64,000 nucleotides of DNA, taken from assembly GCA_013115145.1 (NCBI GenBank), contig JAAPAO010000007.1, positions 102,479 to 166,478 of the forward strand, in the 5' to 3' direction. The position numbers were made by a program, and so were the translations under genes. This document shows positions 52,301 to 63,320 of this stretch, piece by piece. The notes beneath the pieces are model-generated. The model worked only from the letters and a program-made list of their open reading frames with translations, searched no databases and was not told where the DNA came from. The DNA is from Perkinsus chesapeaki (lineage: Eukaryota; Perkinsozoa; Perkinsida; Perkinsidae). How positions within the stretch are numbered: the stretch's first letter is position 1; each line of letters begins with the position of its first letter.

Positions 52301-52729
52301 CATCGTCATAGTGGAGCGATTATCCAAGATAATGCACTGAAATGTCTCATCATTTGGACTGGACCTGTTCAGAGCATCGGAAATTCCTACTCAGTTATTT
52401 ATCATACTGTTCGAAATTGTCCAGTTTTATTACAGGTGGCCTCGTTACTCCAAAGACTGTATACTATAAGGCAGCAAAGAACAAAGCAGAGGAGACAGGT
52501 AAGGAATAGGGGGTTGGTGTTGAAGGTATTGTTGAATCAGGCTAATGAAAGACGGTTGGCTAAGAAGAAGGCAGCCCAGCACGAGGTTGATGTTATTAGG
52601 GAGGAGAACTCTAAAGAGAACCGGAAGAAGAGGTTAGTTGCTGACGAAGCTCATCCGGTCTGCGGGAAATATGCCCCTCAAGGACATCAAGCGTTCCTAG
52701 CTCGGAGATCAAATGGAATGTGCTCCTAG
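46351..52729 (+). CDS. BMS1: Ribosome biogenesis GTPase BMS1
   Basis: Needed for early 40S assembly in the nucleolus. It starts at 46351 (MDGGGGSQAAASKAHRKPTS) with a basic segment. The GTPase part has NPKAFTFSGGIHSVQRR, GPPGCGKTTLIRSLVKHYTK (P-loop), GPITVVSGRNRRLTFIECPA, KVADLVLLMVDAVRGFEMET and LGILTHLDGFKESKSK. The following domain has FIAIQKFAPLSWRQEHSYMV and LYGYVSGCRLRTEGQAFHIA. An acidic middle follows an intron with a minisatellite and assembly gap. The C-terminal part has KRHRWHPKILKTRDVLLFSV, GWRRFQGLPVYALEDRNHSR, YTPEHMHCLATVYGP, AKIQTVSGIRGEIKKA, FRAGFEDKIKMSDLVTLKAW and LLQRLYTIRQQRTKQRRQVR. Introns of 589 nt (50212-50800), about 274 nt and about 534 nt are unusually long for this window. 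The extreme C-terminus, after RKKR, is unlike relatives. Confidence 0.94.
47845..48202. repeat. 35-37 bp minisatellite in a BMS1 intron, with assembly gap
   Basis: Units start TCATTACATTTATATATTAT and end in either GTTACGACGCTCCC or TTTATGCCTCCACTTCC. Three copies of the first kind precede 96 Ns (47954-48049); at least three of the second kind and one hybrid follow. The intron runs from about 47824 to 48202, ending CTCCAG before GTACCGAGTC. All three plus frames happen to stay open through the array. Confidence 0.92.
50340..50690. mobile_element. Two inverted repeats in a BMS1 intron (MITE-like)
   Basis: One imperfect pair has outer arms ATGTACTGCTGC / GCAGCAGTACAT (about 50346-50455) with AGCACTTAGG / CCTAAGTG inside. 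The second has arms of about 30 bp, near 50577-50608 and 50649-50690, including ATCGATCAACCGTTTCAT against ATGAAACGGTTAATCGAT. Both lie in the 589-nt intron 50212-50800. No transposase frame is present, so they would be non-autonomous if mobile. Confidence 0.55.
51671..51715 (+). other. BMS1 intron made of a tRNA 3' fragment plus T-run
   Basis: A 45-nt intron: GTAGGTCGCGGGTTCGAACC, then the T-stem partner, acceptor strand TGGAGGCA, TTTTT, and ATTGTCAG. Splicing joins QERIDRK to STPLNIPDSLKKQLPFK, which matches BMS1, so the intron is firm. It holds tRNA positions of about 44-73 followed by a Pol III-type terminator, and no 5' half. Confidence 0.75.
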
Positions 52730-53476
52730 TGAGGGCTGCATATCAAACTTGATAAGCCGGCCATCATTCAGATAACGAAATTGAAAGTCGGCCATAGTCA
52801 CCGTGGGAAAAATCGATCAGGCTTTTCCGATGTCTTTACAGCGTTCTATCCCACATTTCGACTCTGCAACGCCGATTGGGTGATAGAGAAGAATCTTGAG
52901 GTTGAAGGGTGCGTGAATTAGAACCACAAGATGCGTTGGGGTGTTATACTCGGGAACTATGAATGTTCGTTACACAGTGGGCGCCCAGAGTAACTACCTT
53001 GATATGTTCAACATAGAATTATGCTTTACTTCTTGGGAAACTGGTTATAATAATATATATAGACCCGCTGGTATAAAAGGATAGTGCAGGCTTATGTGAT
53101 CTGATATAAATTATAACGTTTAAGATTAGAGGACATAATTAATATAACTTACAGTATATCCATTAAGTGTAATTAGTTGCGGGTTTTGCTCGTCTTAAAT
53201 TGATTGATAAGAATCTCTATTTGGTCGAAGAGGGAGGTTAATTATAATTAGGTATGTTAAAGAAGGAATGCGACAAGAGCAGCAAAAGAAGCGTATGCGC
53301 CTTGATCGCGCTGATTAGCCCTAGACTGGCGGGCGCCTTGATCGCGCTGATTAGCCCTAGACTGGCGGGCACGGCTAATAACGTATTTACTACTACTACC
53401 AGCTGCTTCACCTACGTTCCTACCCCTCGTTGGTTGTTGTGTTAGAGTATGGTTTAAATGGGGTTAGTTTATTAAT
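52730..53476. other. Intergenic, AT-rich, with a short tandem duplication
   Basis: No recognised gene between BMS1 and the DHHC gene. It contains the 36-bp duplication listed separately. Confidence 0.45.
53297..53368. repeat. Perfect 36-bp tandem duplication
   Basis: The unit starts GCGCCTTGATCGCGCTGATT and occurs twice, 53297-53332 and 53333-53368, without mismatch. It keeps a short plus frame open (LIALISPRLAGA repeated), but I see no gene. Confidence 0.9.
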
Positions 53477-56400
53477 ATGATGGATGAAATAGATACCATA
53501 GAGGATACCGTGGTGCCACCTCTGCCATCTAAGCCACCACGAAATGATCACATACCACCGGGGTCCGACGATGCAGCTAAAGGGAAGAAGAAATCGAGCA
53601 ACGGGGAGAGTGGTATGATGGATCGGAAGTTCCCTTCATGATTCCGTTGACCGTTTGACCGTTCATTCGGATAGTACCATGGATTGGATTCGTTATTCGC
53701 TTTTAAGTGGTAGTAAATGACAATGCGTATATGTTAATAGGAAAATACCATTATATCTGCCAAATGGACACCCGGCTCGACCAGGGGCTGTCTAGCTTCA
53801 CATCAATGTGTTTGTAGGAGGTCCAAGAGTGTTGCCATCAATGGTGAAATATGTCTGTGATTGTCTACAAGTTGGGACGAGAAATAAAAAAATTCAGGAG
53901 TTCAAAAAATCCAAAATTCCGATCGATTGCTGCATCTCGTGGCATGGAAAAGTATATTTCCTATGGTGATTTTACGAGGTTAATTCGCAAGTTCAACCAG
54001 GGGGGGGGAGAGAACAACAAATCGATACTCTATCGCTTCTTAATGGCATTTCGCTGCGAAGGGATATTCCTAGACCAAGAAGAAAGGTGAAATTGATTCC
54101 GGCAACGTAGACTCACCTTCCCCCTCCTATAGGACTCCCTGTACCGATAAGCTATAGAGGCTCGTTGGGCCATGTCTTAGCTAGGACGATGGCGTATCGT
54201 GTGGTTCCGTAGGTGATAAGGCTGCTGCTCCTGCCGATGGTGGTGAGGATAAGATAATATTTGTACCATCTAAAAGTGTACAGCTGGTTGACTCGGATCA
54301 TGCAGACCCCGAGCTTAAGACTGGTAGGCATGCACTATCACTGTTATATGCTACTATCTTCATCATAAATTGGAGGGCACGGTATGGGATGTTTTCACCC
54401 ATCATCAATTCCCTTTTTCTTCGTATCCACTTCATGTGACGATTCTCAAAGTACCCGCACTGGAGCCCCTTGCCTCTATTGCTTCGCCTGGCTAACCCTT
54501 CCACGCCATCTCCGATGGATTTCTCCAACAAGTGTGTTTGATTCAGCCATCGCCACCGCAGTTCCGGTCCAAGAGATATCTGAACACGATCGGCTTTTCT
54601 ACCTCGCACGAACGTCATGTTTTAAGGAGATAACGGATATGCCAGTTTGGACGGAGAACCCAACCATGTGCGCGTTCCGCAGTGCACGAGGCCTCGCAGC
54701 AGATCTTTATTCAGGATTCTTACCGCTAAAGATGACGAGGGTCACACACTGCTGCATTGGGCCGCGCTCGTAGATGACTTCAACTTCATCGAGTGAGCTA
54801 AGATGCGGGCAGTTGATGACTAGTTTTCCATTTAGGGCATTTTGTAACCTTCCAGGCTTCGACACGGTTGTCGGTCCCGACCCGAAGGCTAGTAATCTTC
54901 AAACGCCCCTTATGTGGGCAATTATAAAGGGCAACCTGAGGAGCATGGCTTGCTTGTATGCAAGAGGGGCCAGTCTGGCAGCAGCCGACTCACTTAAGGT
55001 AGGCAACTACTTGGAGCCATCTTTATAGGGCTTCACTGTCCAATACCGAAGCGAAGTATTTGCTGTAGAAACTCGGAAGCTTATAGCTATACAACCCTGC
55101 TGTGGATTACGGTGCTTCTATTTCGTAGCGTGGTACCTGGTAACGGTTCACTTGTATACTCAGTGACTTAGGCATTCAACTCGAAGCTTCCAGACATAAC
55201 TTGGTCAGTAATCTCATATCTTTAATCCCGCTGAATCTAGTAACGTTCCAGCGCCAACGTTTGGCTACCATCAGTGTATTCATACTCTATTTTACCCACG
55301 TGCAGTCCTGCCTTGAGGCCGGAGTCCGGGCTGATGTACGATCACATCTATCCATATTACTACGTATTTTGATACAGCATATACTCCTACTCGTAGCTCC
55401 CCCATAGGTTAGGAGTCCCCCCTCTCCGCTGTATGGTACTAGCTTATCTATCGCCAGCGTGTTGGCTGTGTTATGATTACTGTCTTTCAGGCTGATAGTG
55501 TTATACTTGCCTCCCAGCACAATCAGCTATTGGCCCTCTTGCTGCTGCATTATTGGTGTCAACAACAGGGAGATGTTAGCCCATTCCTCAACCACCACGA
55601 TCAAGTGGGCTGCTCACCCGTGCACTGGGCAGCGTACAAGGTAAACCAGTCCTGTCAGAACCTGTCCAAAGTTGGCCACTCTTTCAGGGCTATGTTAGCA
55701 TTCTGCGGTACCTTGATTACTTCGGCCTGCCGCTAGATGAACAGGACAACCAGGGGATGACACCATTGCACCGTGCAGCCCTCCAACAGTGGCCCGAGGT
55801 AAGCTCGCCGTAACCCCTTCATCGCATTCTAATAGAATGATTCTACCGTACGCTTTGTGTTGCATTATCTACTTTTATTGTTGGTGGTTTGTTCTTCATA
55901 AAGCCTTAAGGAGGCAGTATAATTGTTCTTGTTGGCAACCAAACGGAGCTGGTAGTCCTGCTGCCGTTTCCGGCCTTTCACTTCGCTCTGTACACACCTG
56001 TGACGCTTCCACTGTATGGAGATGTATTAATAAACGTCTCATTACACCAGCCCACCACTGTGGATGATATTACTCTGTCTTTTTTTCAGGCATGTGACTT
56101 CCTTATTGGTAAAGGGTGTAATCCTTTAGCTAAAAACAATAATGATGAGACACCACTGGATATCGCCAGGAAGCAGGTAAGTCCGGAGGAGGCAGGGGAA
56201 TGGTGAGTCGTAGATGCAAACAGATGGTATCTGTGTTCAGAAAAACAACTTCCTTGCTAATTCGATTTTAAAGTCAATCGTGAAGCACAAGAGCAAGCAA
56301 AAGCATGGATACAGACGCCTGGAAGAAGCCAATGAGCTCACCGTTAGAGGCGATAATTCTAATAATACCAGCCCGGTGAGAACACTTAAACACGTCTTTT

Positions 56401-58344
56401 GCGATGATTGCATGAAGATTACTATTCGCTTATTTGGTAACTTCATCCCAGTCTCTGGGATTCCCGATCGACTGTTTGTGTCTGGCGTCCCCCTATGTCT
56501 TGAAGGTATAAGGTCGTGCACGTTCGTAGGTCTCGGCCTCGTTTCATTAACGTTTACATTAGACCACTGCAGTATCTGTTTATAGTAGGATAGGTGCCGG
56601 CCTCCTTTATTGTTAACAATATCGAGGTATGACGAAGTGTGTTAGGAAATCGTCCAAAATGATATGGAGGAGGGTCATTCCCATGGCTCTGATCCCGCTG
56701 TTGTCAACGAAACTTTGATAGAGAAGGAAGCCAAAGTACCATGGTGGCTGTCTCTGATGGGGGACAAACAGGTAAGGCCAGCATCCTTCTCGCTTTAACT
56801 TGTCAGTTGCCCCTTTCCAGGCCCTTTGGATCTTCCCTGGTATGTACCTTCTCGCAGCCTTATTATTGATATCTTCCTTCTTTATCGATATTCGCCCTGT
56901 TGGATATGACCTTGCGCCGTTCTCGTACATAGCGATGGAGGTATAAACATAAAGAACCGCTCTTGCCTACTAATTTCTTATCGTTGTTAGATTCTGGTAC
57001 CAGTTTGTTTGATCATGTTTGCAGCATTGGTTTTCGGTGATCCCGGCAGACGCCCCAAGCGAGCGAAGGGAAATTCAGCAGTCGAAGAGCTTTCAGAGAA
57101 GGCAAGCTGAAGACACCTTTTTTATCCGTCAAGTGAGGTGCTAGGTTGTCGCCTATGCATTCCGACGAGAAAGCTATGAAAGTGTTATGGACCACGACCT
57201 CTCGGCGATAACAGGACCAAATGTCGCCAGTATGGACCCTGCTAGAGTTTGCCACACATGTTGGATATGGAAAGGTCTTCGAACGAAGCACTGTCCGGTA
57301 AGATATTATCTCATACGGCATTATCACCGGGTCTCCTTCTGGCGGTGCATTGGCCTTTGTTAGGTATGTGATTGTTGTGTCGATGATTTCGACCATCACT
57401 GCAGTTGGCTTAACAATTGTGTTGGCGGCGGCAATCAAAGACTTTTCATAATTTTCGCCACAACTGAGTTGCTCACTCAGCTTTGCCATCTCATTGTTGC
57501 CTGGCAGTGCCTCGGGAGAATACCCGATGCGATGAAGACAGACTATGCAGGTAAGATGATGTGACATGCTTACGTGAAGATACGCATGCTCAGGCTGGTG
57601 GGGCTGGACCTGCTTCGTCATCGGAAGACAACCGTTACTGTTGCTAGTGATGATAGCGGAATTTGTGACGCTGCCGTGGGAAGCGTTTATTGTCTACTTC
57701 CAATGTCGTATTGTGGCCAAGAATATGTACACCAATGAGATGATCAACTTTCACAGGTAACAACAACAGTGCAGTCCTAAGGAAGCATTTACAGTGTGGA
57801 TCAAGTCGTATTTTTGTGTAAAGTCGTATTTTTGAAAACCTTTCACGAAAAGCTTTTTCTGATAACTTTTTTTCAAAATTTTTTGACTATGGGCGTGAAA
57901 CTGGAGCATGTGCGGCACAGATTAATATGTTAAGAACTCGGCTGGTTAAATAGGAAAATCGCATTTTCGTGGAACCTTTGGATTTTCCGATTCTCTTTGT
58001 TTATTTCTTTGCCTCGGATCAGATATGGTCACTTCTGGCGTATGATGGCAACTGGTGGGATGTCGGGAGTAGATCCCGAAGAAGGCAGAGGCAGAGTTCA
58101 CAGAGAGTTCAGAAATCCATTTGATAAGGCAAGGAAGCCGCTCTCGATCAATTTGAGATATCGCATTTAGGGAATCAAAACCAACTGTTTGGATTTCTGG
58201 CTGGGCCGTCGGGAAGACCGTCGACGCGTTGTTCCCATGAGCGATGCGGAGAAGGAGAACTTAACAGAGCGCGGCGGTGTGTTCGCTAATGAACGCGAGA
58301 TGGAAGACTTACGGGGAGGCAGCCGCGGTCCGACTCACTCCTGA
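53477..58344 (+). CDS. Ankyrin-repeat DHHC palmitoyltransferase
   Basis: S-acyltransferase of the HIP14/Akr1 type, attaching palmitate to cysteines of membrane proteins. The N-terminus is [20 protein letters not shown]. Ankyrin units: [94 protein letters not shown]. Membrane segments: [20 protein letters not shown] and [19 protein letters not shown]. The catalytic cysteine-rich domain is [16 protein letters not shown], joined by an intron to [24 protein letters not shown] is intact (DHHCSW instead of DHHCPW). Later [17 protein letters not shown] resembles the TTxE motif, and [20 protein letters not shown] closes the family region, ending at 58344. The final join uses a GC-AG intron (58129-58170). 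The first introns (about 53.64-54.2 and 54.33-54.75 kb) are long, and one ankyrin exon may be missing from my reading. Confidence 0.88.
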
Positions 58345-58962
58345 ATAGTCTTGTCTATAGAGACTCAGTTAATATACACCATTATAATACACTCTCTGTT
58401 ATCGAAGGATGCTTTTTAGTGTTTGCTCTTGTAAAGTTGCTTGTGCCCTTTCGCTCTTTGCTTTGAGTTTGTAATCTCACAGAGACATCCTTACCGAGAG
58501 CAAGCAAAAGGCTAGTCCGACAAACCTCTGATTGATCAAACGTGAATGGGCGATCAGGTAACTTGACAACGTAAAACATGGACGGGTTTTGATACGCTTC
58601 CTTCGTCCTCAATGAGGAGACGATATTAGAGCAAGAGTTTGACAAAAAGGTTCATGATCCTGATTTCGTGAAGCTTAAGAAAGTCCCATCAGCTCCACTA
58701 GCACTAGAGCCTTATTCCAGTTAACCTCGCCGGTAGAGCTGAGCGCCAAACATCCGCTTGATTGCCCCCCTAAAGGACTACACATTGTTGCTCGTACAAA
58801 TACGACAGTCCTCGTTGCTTTTACTAAGGGCTTTAGCTCGGACGATGAGTTAATGCGGAAGAAGCAGAATCTATCGAGTGCAATGGACGGCGAAAAGGCT
58901 ATTCGGAATAGATGGCTCACATCAAGATCTGCCGCCAAAAAAGTTTAGTTATCTAGGCATCA
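58345..58962. other. Ambiguous coding-like stretch
   Basis: Two plus frames look protein-like: NEETILEQEFDKKVHDPDFV... ending 58728, and LTSPVELSAKHPLDCPPKGL... ending about 58945. Minus frames of 87 codons cover the same DNA. The plus frames could be exons of a gene whose 3' end is the repeated locus that follows, but I found no firm splice sites. Confidence 0.3.
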
Positions 58963-59692
58963 GCAGTTCACAAATTGCCTACTTCGTGGTTGACAACGCA
59001 GATATATCAGTTTTTAGACATCTTTTTGAAAAACCGAGGCCAATATATCATATTTCATAATGACTGTTCCGTCACATCTGATGATGGGCGAGGAAAGATT
59101 TCACGAATTCATAAGCTCATGATTCAGATGATTCAGAAGCTCCACTTTTGTCCAGCGTCCCGCCAGAGGGGATTTGGTGTAACCCGTATCTGAGCACAGA
59201 CCACTGCGAAGCAAGGATCAGCTGGGTTCGTCGAGAGATTCAAACGATGTTGTCTGGTCGGACGAATGCCGAGGAGCTCTCGGTGGACCGCGTCCCTAGG
59301 CGAGGGTATATCATTTCCCATATGCGAGCCTCTCAGTGCGAGGCATACTTCGTCCGCGTGACCCTAGTGTGTATATTAGTCCTGTAGTAATGTCTGTTAT
59401 ACTAATCAAAGCAAACTTTTTGCTCTACCTCGGAATGGTAGGGGCTCGGAACATGCACCCATTAAGAGTCGGAAAGATATTGCTCGGGGTTTAGTTTCAG
59501 AAGAAGCACTTAAATAACACACTTGGGTTCTGCAAACATTTGCGTACGGCTCGGACCTGGAAAACCTGTCCCGAGTGTTTGGGGCGACCACTTAGCTCGG
59601 AAACGTATTTAAATGCATAACTTTCGTCCGAGTTGCTTGGCAATCCATCGCTTGGACTCGAGTATAGAGGCACCTCGCCGACTTAATAGTAA
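58963..59692 (+). pseudogene. Decayed copy of a repeated local gene (copy A)
   Basis: It aligns with 63321-63926 from CACAAATTGCCTACTTCG to CTTAATAGTAAC. The shared reading SVPPEGIWCNPYLSTDHCEA then RISWVRREIQTMLSGRTNAE is preserved. Copy A then carries an insertion of about 107 bp after ATATCATT (near 59322-59428), and in the tail the frame that is open in copy B meets TAG and TAA. It also has about 70 extra bases near 58990-59065. I read it as an inactivated duplicate. The family is not one I recognise. Confidence 0.6.
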
Positions 59693-60005
59693 CCCAACAC
59701 CGTCTTCTTTTGTGATAATAATGACAACAATGGAGGGATCAAAGGTAGAAAAATAGTTATTTTAGTTAACCAGCTAATGTATGTACTTACTTCCCCTTTA
59801 ACTACAATGGTAAGTGCAAGTACTTGAAAGTAAACAAGTTAGTTTCCACGAACAACGACACTTCGGCCGGGCCGAGGGGCTACGCGTTCTGACAAATATC
59901 TAATAACATATTAACGACTCTAAATTAGAGTCTCTAATGACCAGATCAAGGGCAACCAATCGAGGCCCAAAATCTAAAAGAGGCCTCTTCTGGCGACGTC
60001 GTTGC
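59693..60005. other. Non-coding gap
   Basis: AT-rich stretch between the decayed repeat copy and the first cysteine-rich peptide gene. Nothing recognised. Confidence 0.4.
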
Positions 60006-60188
60006 CTATGTTGAACAGGTACATTCAATGCCATGGTCTAGTACACAAAAGCCGTACGTGGGGTGGAACTCGTTCACTTGGCAGAAGTGGAGTGGACAGT
60101 CATCAGAAAAGCAGACCACATCATCAGCAAGAGAGCAATCCTCAAAGTACGACCACAATAAGAGAATCCAATAGATGATGCTATACAT
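60006..60188 (-). CDS. Short secreted-looking six-cysteine peptide, copy 1
   Basis: 60 residues. The N-terminus MYSIIYWILLLWSYFEDCSL resembles a signal peptide (aromatic/aliphatic core, then a small-residue site after SLA). The mature part has six cysteines spaced C-x4-C-x4-C-x11-C-x7-C-x-C. An identical framework recurs in copy 2 (61816-61992), with most other residues changed. That is the signature of a small disulfide-rich secreted protein under selection on its cysteines. It ends at a TAG. I recognise no family. The sequence gives no direct clue to function; do not assume toxicity. Single exon as read. Confidence 0.6.
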   Translation of the reverse strand: MYSIIYWILLLWSYFEDCSLADDVVCFSDDCPLHFCQVNEFHPTYGFCVLDHGIECTCST

Positions 60189-60205
60189 GTTAATAGTATA
60201 ACAAA
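60056..60205. repeat. Dispersed direct repeat carrying the peptide gene (copy 1)
   Basis: It matches 61865-62007 over about 150 bp, e.g. CAAAGTACGACCACAATAA and CCAATAGATGATGCTATACA shared exactly. The similarity covers the peptide gene and little else, about 1.8 kb apart in the same orientation. Confidence 0.85.
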
Positions 60206-61815
60206 GCTACATGAGCATGCATTGGCAAACCGCACCACCACTATGACCCTGAACACCGGAATACCAAGGGGGGTGTGAAAACTTTCCACCCCCTTAAAGC
60301 GTTTCAAAACCCCCTTTATCCCTCACTGCAGACGATAATCGTCTTTTTCGTAGCTGGTGGTTTAGCGTTCGCCTCAAGTTGAACAAATTAGTTAGTTCTT
60401 TGGGCACCTCGTCGTGTGCAGCGAAATGACGATGTGCACATCATGTGCACATGGAGGTTTGTGTACTTAGCTCGACGGACGCGTGTCCTACTTTTGTCAC
60501 GAAATTTTCCGTGATGTGCAAACGTATTGCATGAACAGTTTCAACAGGGTCTACTGAGTTGACGGTCACCCACTTCCACCCGGGGGGAGCCTGGATACAG
60601 TTGCTGCTCGAGAAGAACAACGATCACTTGCTCCTTTCCTCGGTCAGTTGGCTAACTTTGCTGATATGTTTCGGTCGTTTGGTGTGGACGATAGCGCATG
60701 CCCGGGCTCGGTGTCACCGAGCCTCGGTGACCGAGAAATCCACACCTTGAACCGCAGTGCAGTATTCAGGCTCGCATCACATAATGTTGACGATGGTTGT
60801 GGGTAGTTGAAGTTTCGCCATCGCAACAGAGTGTCATACCTCTCCTAGACTCGGGCAGCAGCGTGGCTTTTGTAGGTGTGGAATTGGCTATCCTATCGTT
60901 GTAAAATCGAATGTATCATGAGGAGCAGGCGATCACTAGAGTTCCAGACTTGGTCGTTGAAATTTTTTGCTCGGAAAGGTGTATGCACTATCTATTCTTG
61001 ATTAGAGTGTCTTCCTTATGTATCAATTAGCTCCTCACATGGATTTTGAAGATCCTCGTGACAGATATTGCAGTGGGCCCCGCAAGTGACAGAACTTGGC
61101 CTAGGTCCGCCTTAGAAGTTCCACTCCCTTCGGAATTTCCATTAGCCAGGCTAATTCAGCCCCTGTTCTCCTCCTTGGAAATTCCCAATCAAGTCGCCCA
61201 CACTGTGTGGGCCTCACAGGCAGGAGAGGTCGCCAGGACAACACGAGCGGTATGTTCCTCGAGGCTATCGAGAACTGAATAATTACAATATACATACTCA
61301 AGGGAGCCGCTGGGAAATCCGCGATGGTATCGGTCGAAGGTATGAATGTGGGGCTGATAACTATCCACAAGTGCAGCAAATACTTGGACCGACCATGCAC
61401 GTACCACGGTCCGTGGTCGACGACGAATGCCATCCGGATTCTTCCCACAAAGCTCGATTTGGGATATACCAACATGAACGACGACAGAGAAGAGGGTAAG
61501 AAGCTCTTGATAATATATGCCAATGATTGACATATTAGCACTATCGTGGAGCATTTCGAATCGTGTTCTAGAGCAACGTGTAGATATAAACAACACAACA
61601 CAGTTATCGTCAGGTCTGTAATATTGTCAATAAGTCAATACCTGGTGATAAGTAGATAATAATTGGTAGCAAATCATGTGATGAGAGAATGTTAACGAAA
61701 TGCCATAAAAGAGCACTGGTAGACCTTGAGCTGCCACAACACTGTCAAGGCATCACAGTAACTTCACAGCTGCGAGCAGCATCCTGTGTGCCACAGGCTG
61801 TGGCGGTGTTGTTGC
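60189..61815. other. Gene-poor stretch between the two peptide copies
   Basis: Several short frames on both strands (e.g. minus 61101-61601, plus 60559-60747) have no family-like features. A perfect hairpin GGCTCGGTG-T-CACCGAGCC lies at 60705-60723, and GTGCACAT palindromes near 60434-60452. Confidence 0.4.
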
Positions 61816-61992
61816 CTACCCTAAACAGGCGCAGTGGGTGGCAGGGTCGTCTACACAAGTACCAATCCCGTGGGAGAACTCGCTCACTTGGCAGAAGCGG
61901 GATGTGCAGTCAAGAGAGGAGCACCAATCAGCAAGGGAGCTTTTCTCAAAGTACGACCACAATAATATAATCCAATAGATGATGCTATACAT
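61816..61992 (-). CDS. Short secreted-looking six-cysteine peptide, copy 2
   Basis: 58 residues from the Met at 61990-61992; an in-frame Met lies 10 codons upstream at 62022. The signal-like start MYSIIYWIILLWSYFEKSSL differs from copy 1 at only a few positions. The cysteine spacing C-x4-C-x4-C-x11-C-x7-C-x-C is exactly that of copy 1, while the loops differ strongly (FCQVSEFSHGIGTC against FCQVNEFHPTYGFC). The stop is TAG, followed by GCAACAACACCGCC, similar to the sequence after copy 1. I chose the inner Met because copy 1 has a stop just upstream of it. Confidence 0.6.
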   Translation of the reverse strand: MYSIIYWIILLWSYFEKSSLADWCSSLDCTSRFCQVSEFSHGIGTCVDDPATHCACLG

Positions 61993-62022
61993 GTCAATAG
62001 TATAACTAAAACGGCCCTGCAT

Positions 62023-63320
62023 TCATGACCTTTCACTGTGGACAATTCTGAGGACATAATATGCGTACATCAGTCGGACACGCTCGAAGGCTTTACACCT
62101 CCTCAGGTAGCAGAAGGTACAGCGGAGAAGCTTCCATTTATTTATAGACCTTATAACACAATAGTCAGCCTTGAGAGTGTACTATAACAATGGAAGTCAT
62201 ACGCGCCGGGCCCAGAGTACTGCGCTCTAGCTTTTATTTTGCACTCGCCCGTTAGCGCTACGTAAATTTTTTCGTTGGCGTCGTAGTCGATCCTTACTAT
62301 CGGTAGACGATGGTCGACTCTGTTAGTACTGCCGAACGTGTAACAACGAGGTAGCGTTTAAAGGACCGGCAGCGCTCTGTACAAGAGGCAATGCTAAGAT
62401 GCAACTAGCAGTAAAAACACAAAAACCCGCCAAATCTACCTTCGGCTCGGCGTCTCTTGTAACACTTAGTTTCGCCATTGCGTATGTATGAAGAACGGTG
62501 GATTCCGTGTGACAAGCTGACTCTTACCTTGGCTTCTACATACGAGTAAGTATACTGCAACATCTCTTTAACAAGCAACTTACGTTTGGGGCGTCTTTAT
62601 ATAAAGGCTCTTACCCTACTCGCTTAGCGAGTCAGTGGTGCGTGCTTACTTGGCTTATCCATACCAAACGGCTTCTTTGAGAAGGGGTGCCCAACAGGGG
62701 TTCAAGTACTCGCAGGTGAACTTGCATGCAATACATGTGAAGGGAAACTTGATAGACTCCCTGGCCTAATAGGCCGGGGAGTCTATCAAGTCCAGGCCTA
62801 TAGGCATATAGAACGCCTCAAAGCTGACGATCGAATGTACTCAGCTGTGGTATACTGTAAGTAACGTCAACTTCACCGGGTGGAATCTACCCTACTAGTG
62901 TCCGCCAGTACAACTAGGATTGTGCCGATACCATTGTGGATGTTTACTCGTAGACGAAACAGGAGTTCTCTCGAACAAGCACTATGTCACATAGTCTATG
63001 ACATGGCTAGGAGGTCGTAGTTGACACATAGAGTCTATGTGTGACCTCCTAGGGCCTCCATTAGGGCCTCTTGTGCGCGTGAACGTGGAATTTGAAGATC
63101 CTTGAAGTGGGCCATGCCATGAATGTAATACTAGCATTTCGAGGTTCCCAGAGCGGCTTTGGCAGAGTCCACAGGCACACGCTGCGGGATGCCGCAGCCT
63201 TCCAGCTGTAAAGGATGTGGCGGTTTGAAGATATTCTAGGCAAAAGTACATCGCGGAAAAGTCTGGTTTCCTTCACGTACGAATACGCACGATATCCCAG
63301 GCATGAGCACTGCTCATTGA
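62023..63320. other. Gene-poor region with strong hairpins
   Basis: No recognised gene in 1.3 kb. A hairpin at 62748-62790 has arms CTTGATAGACTCCC-T-GGCC and GGCC-G-GGGAGTCTATCAAG around TAATA. A second, bulged one at 63007-63052 pairs CTAGGAGGTC with GACCTCCTAG outside and CACATAGA with TCTATGTG inside. A third near-palindrome, ATGTCACATAGTCTATGACA, lies just upstream at about 62983. Confidence 0.6.

Noticed and set aside
53851-54090. 79-codon plus frame near the start of the DHHC gene
   Set aside because: It sits in what reads as a long first intron and has no match to the family or to neighbouring exons.
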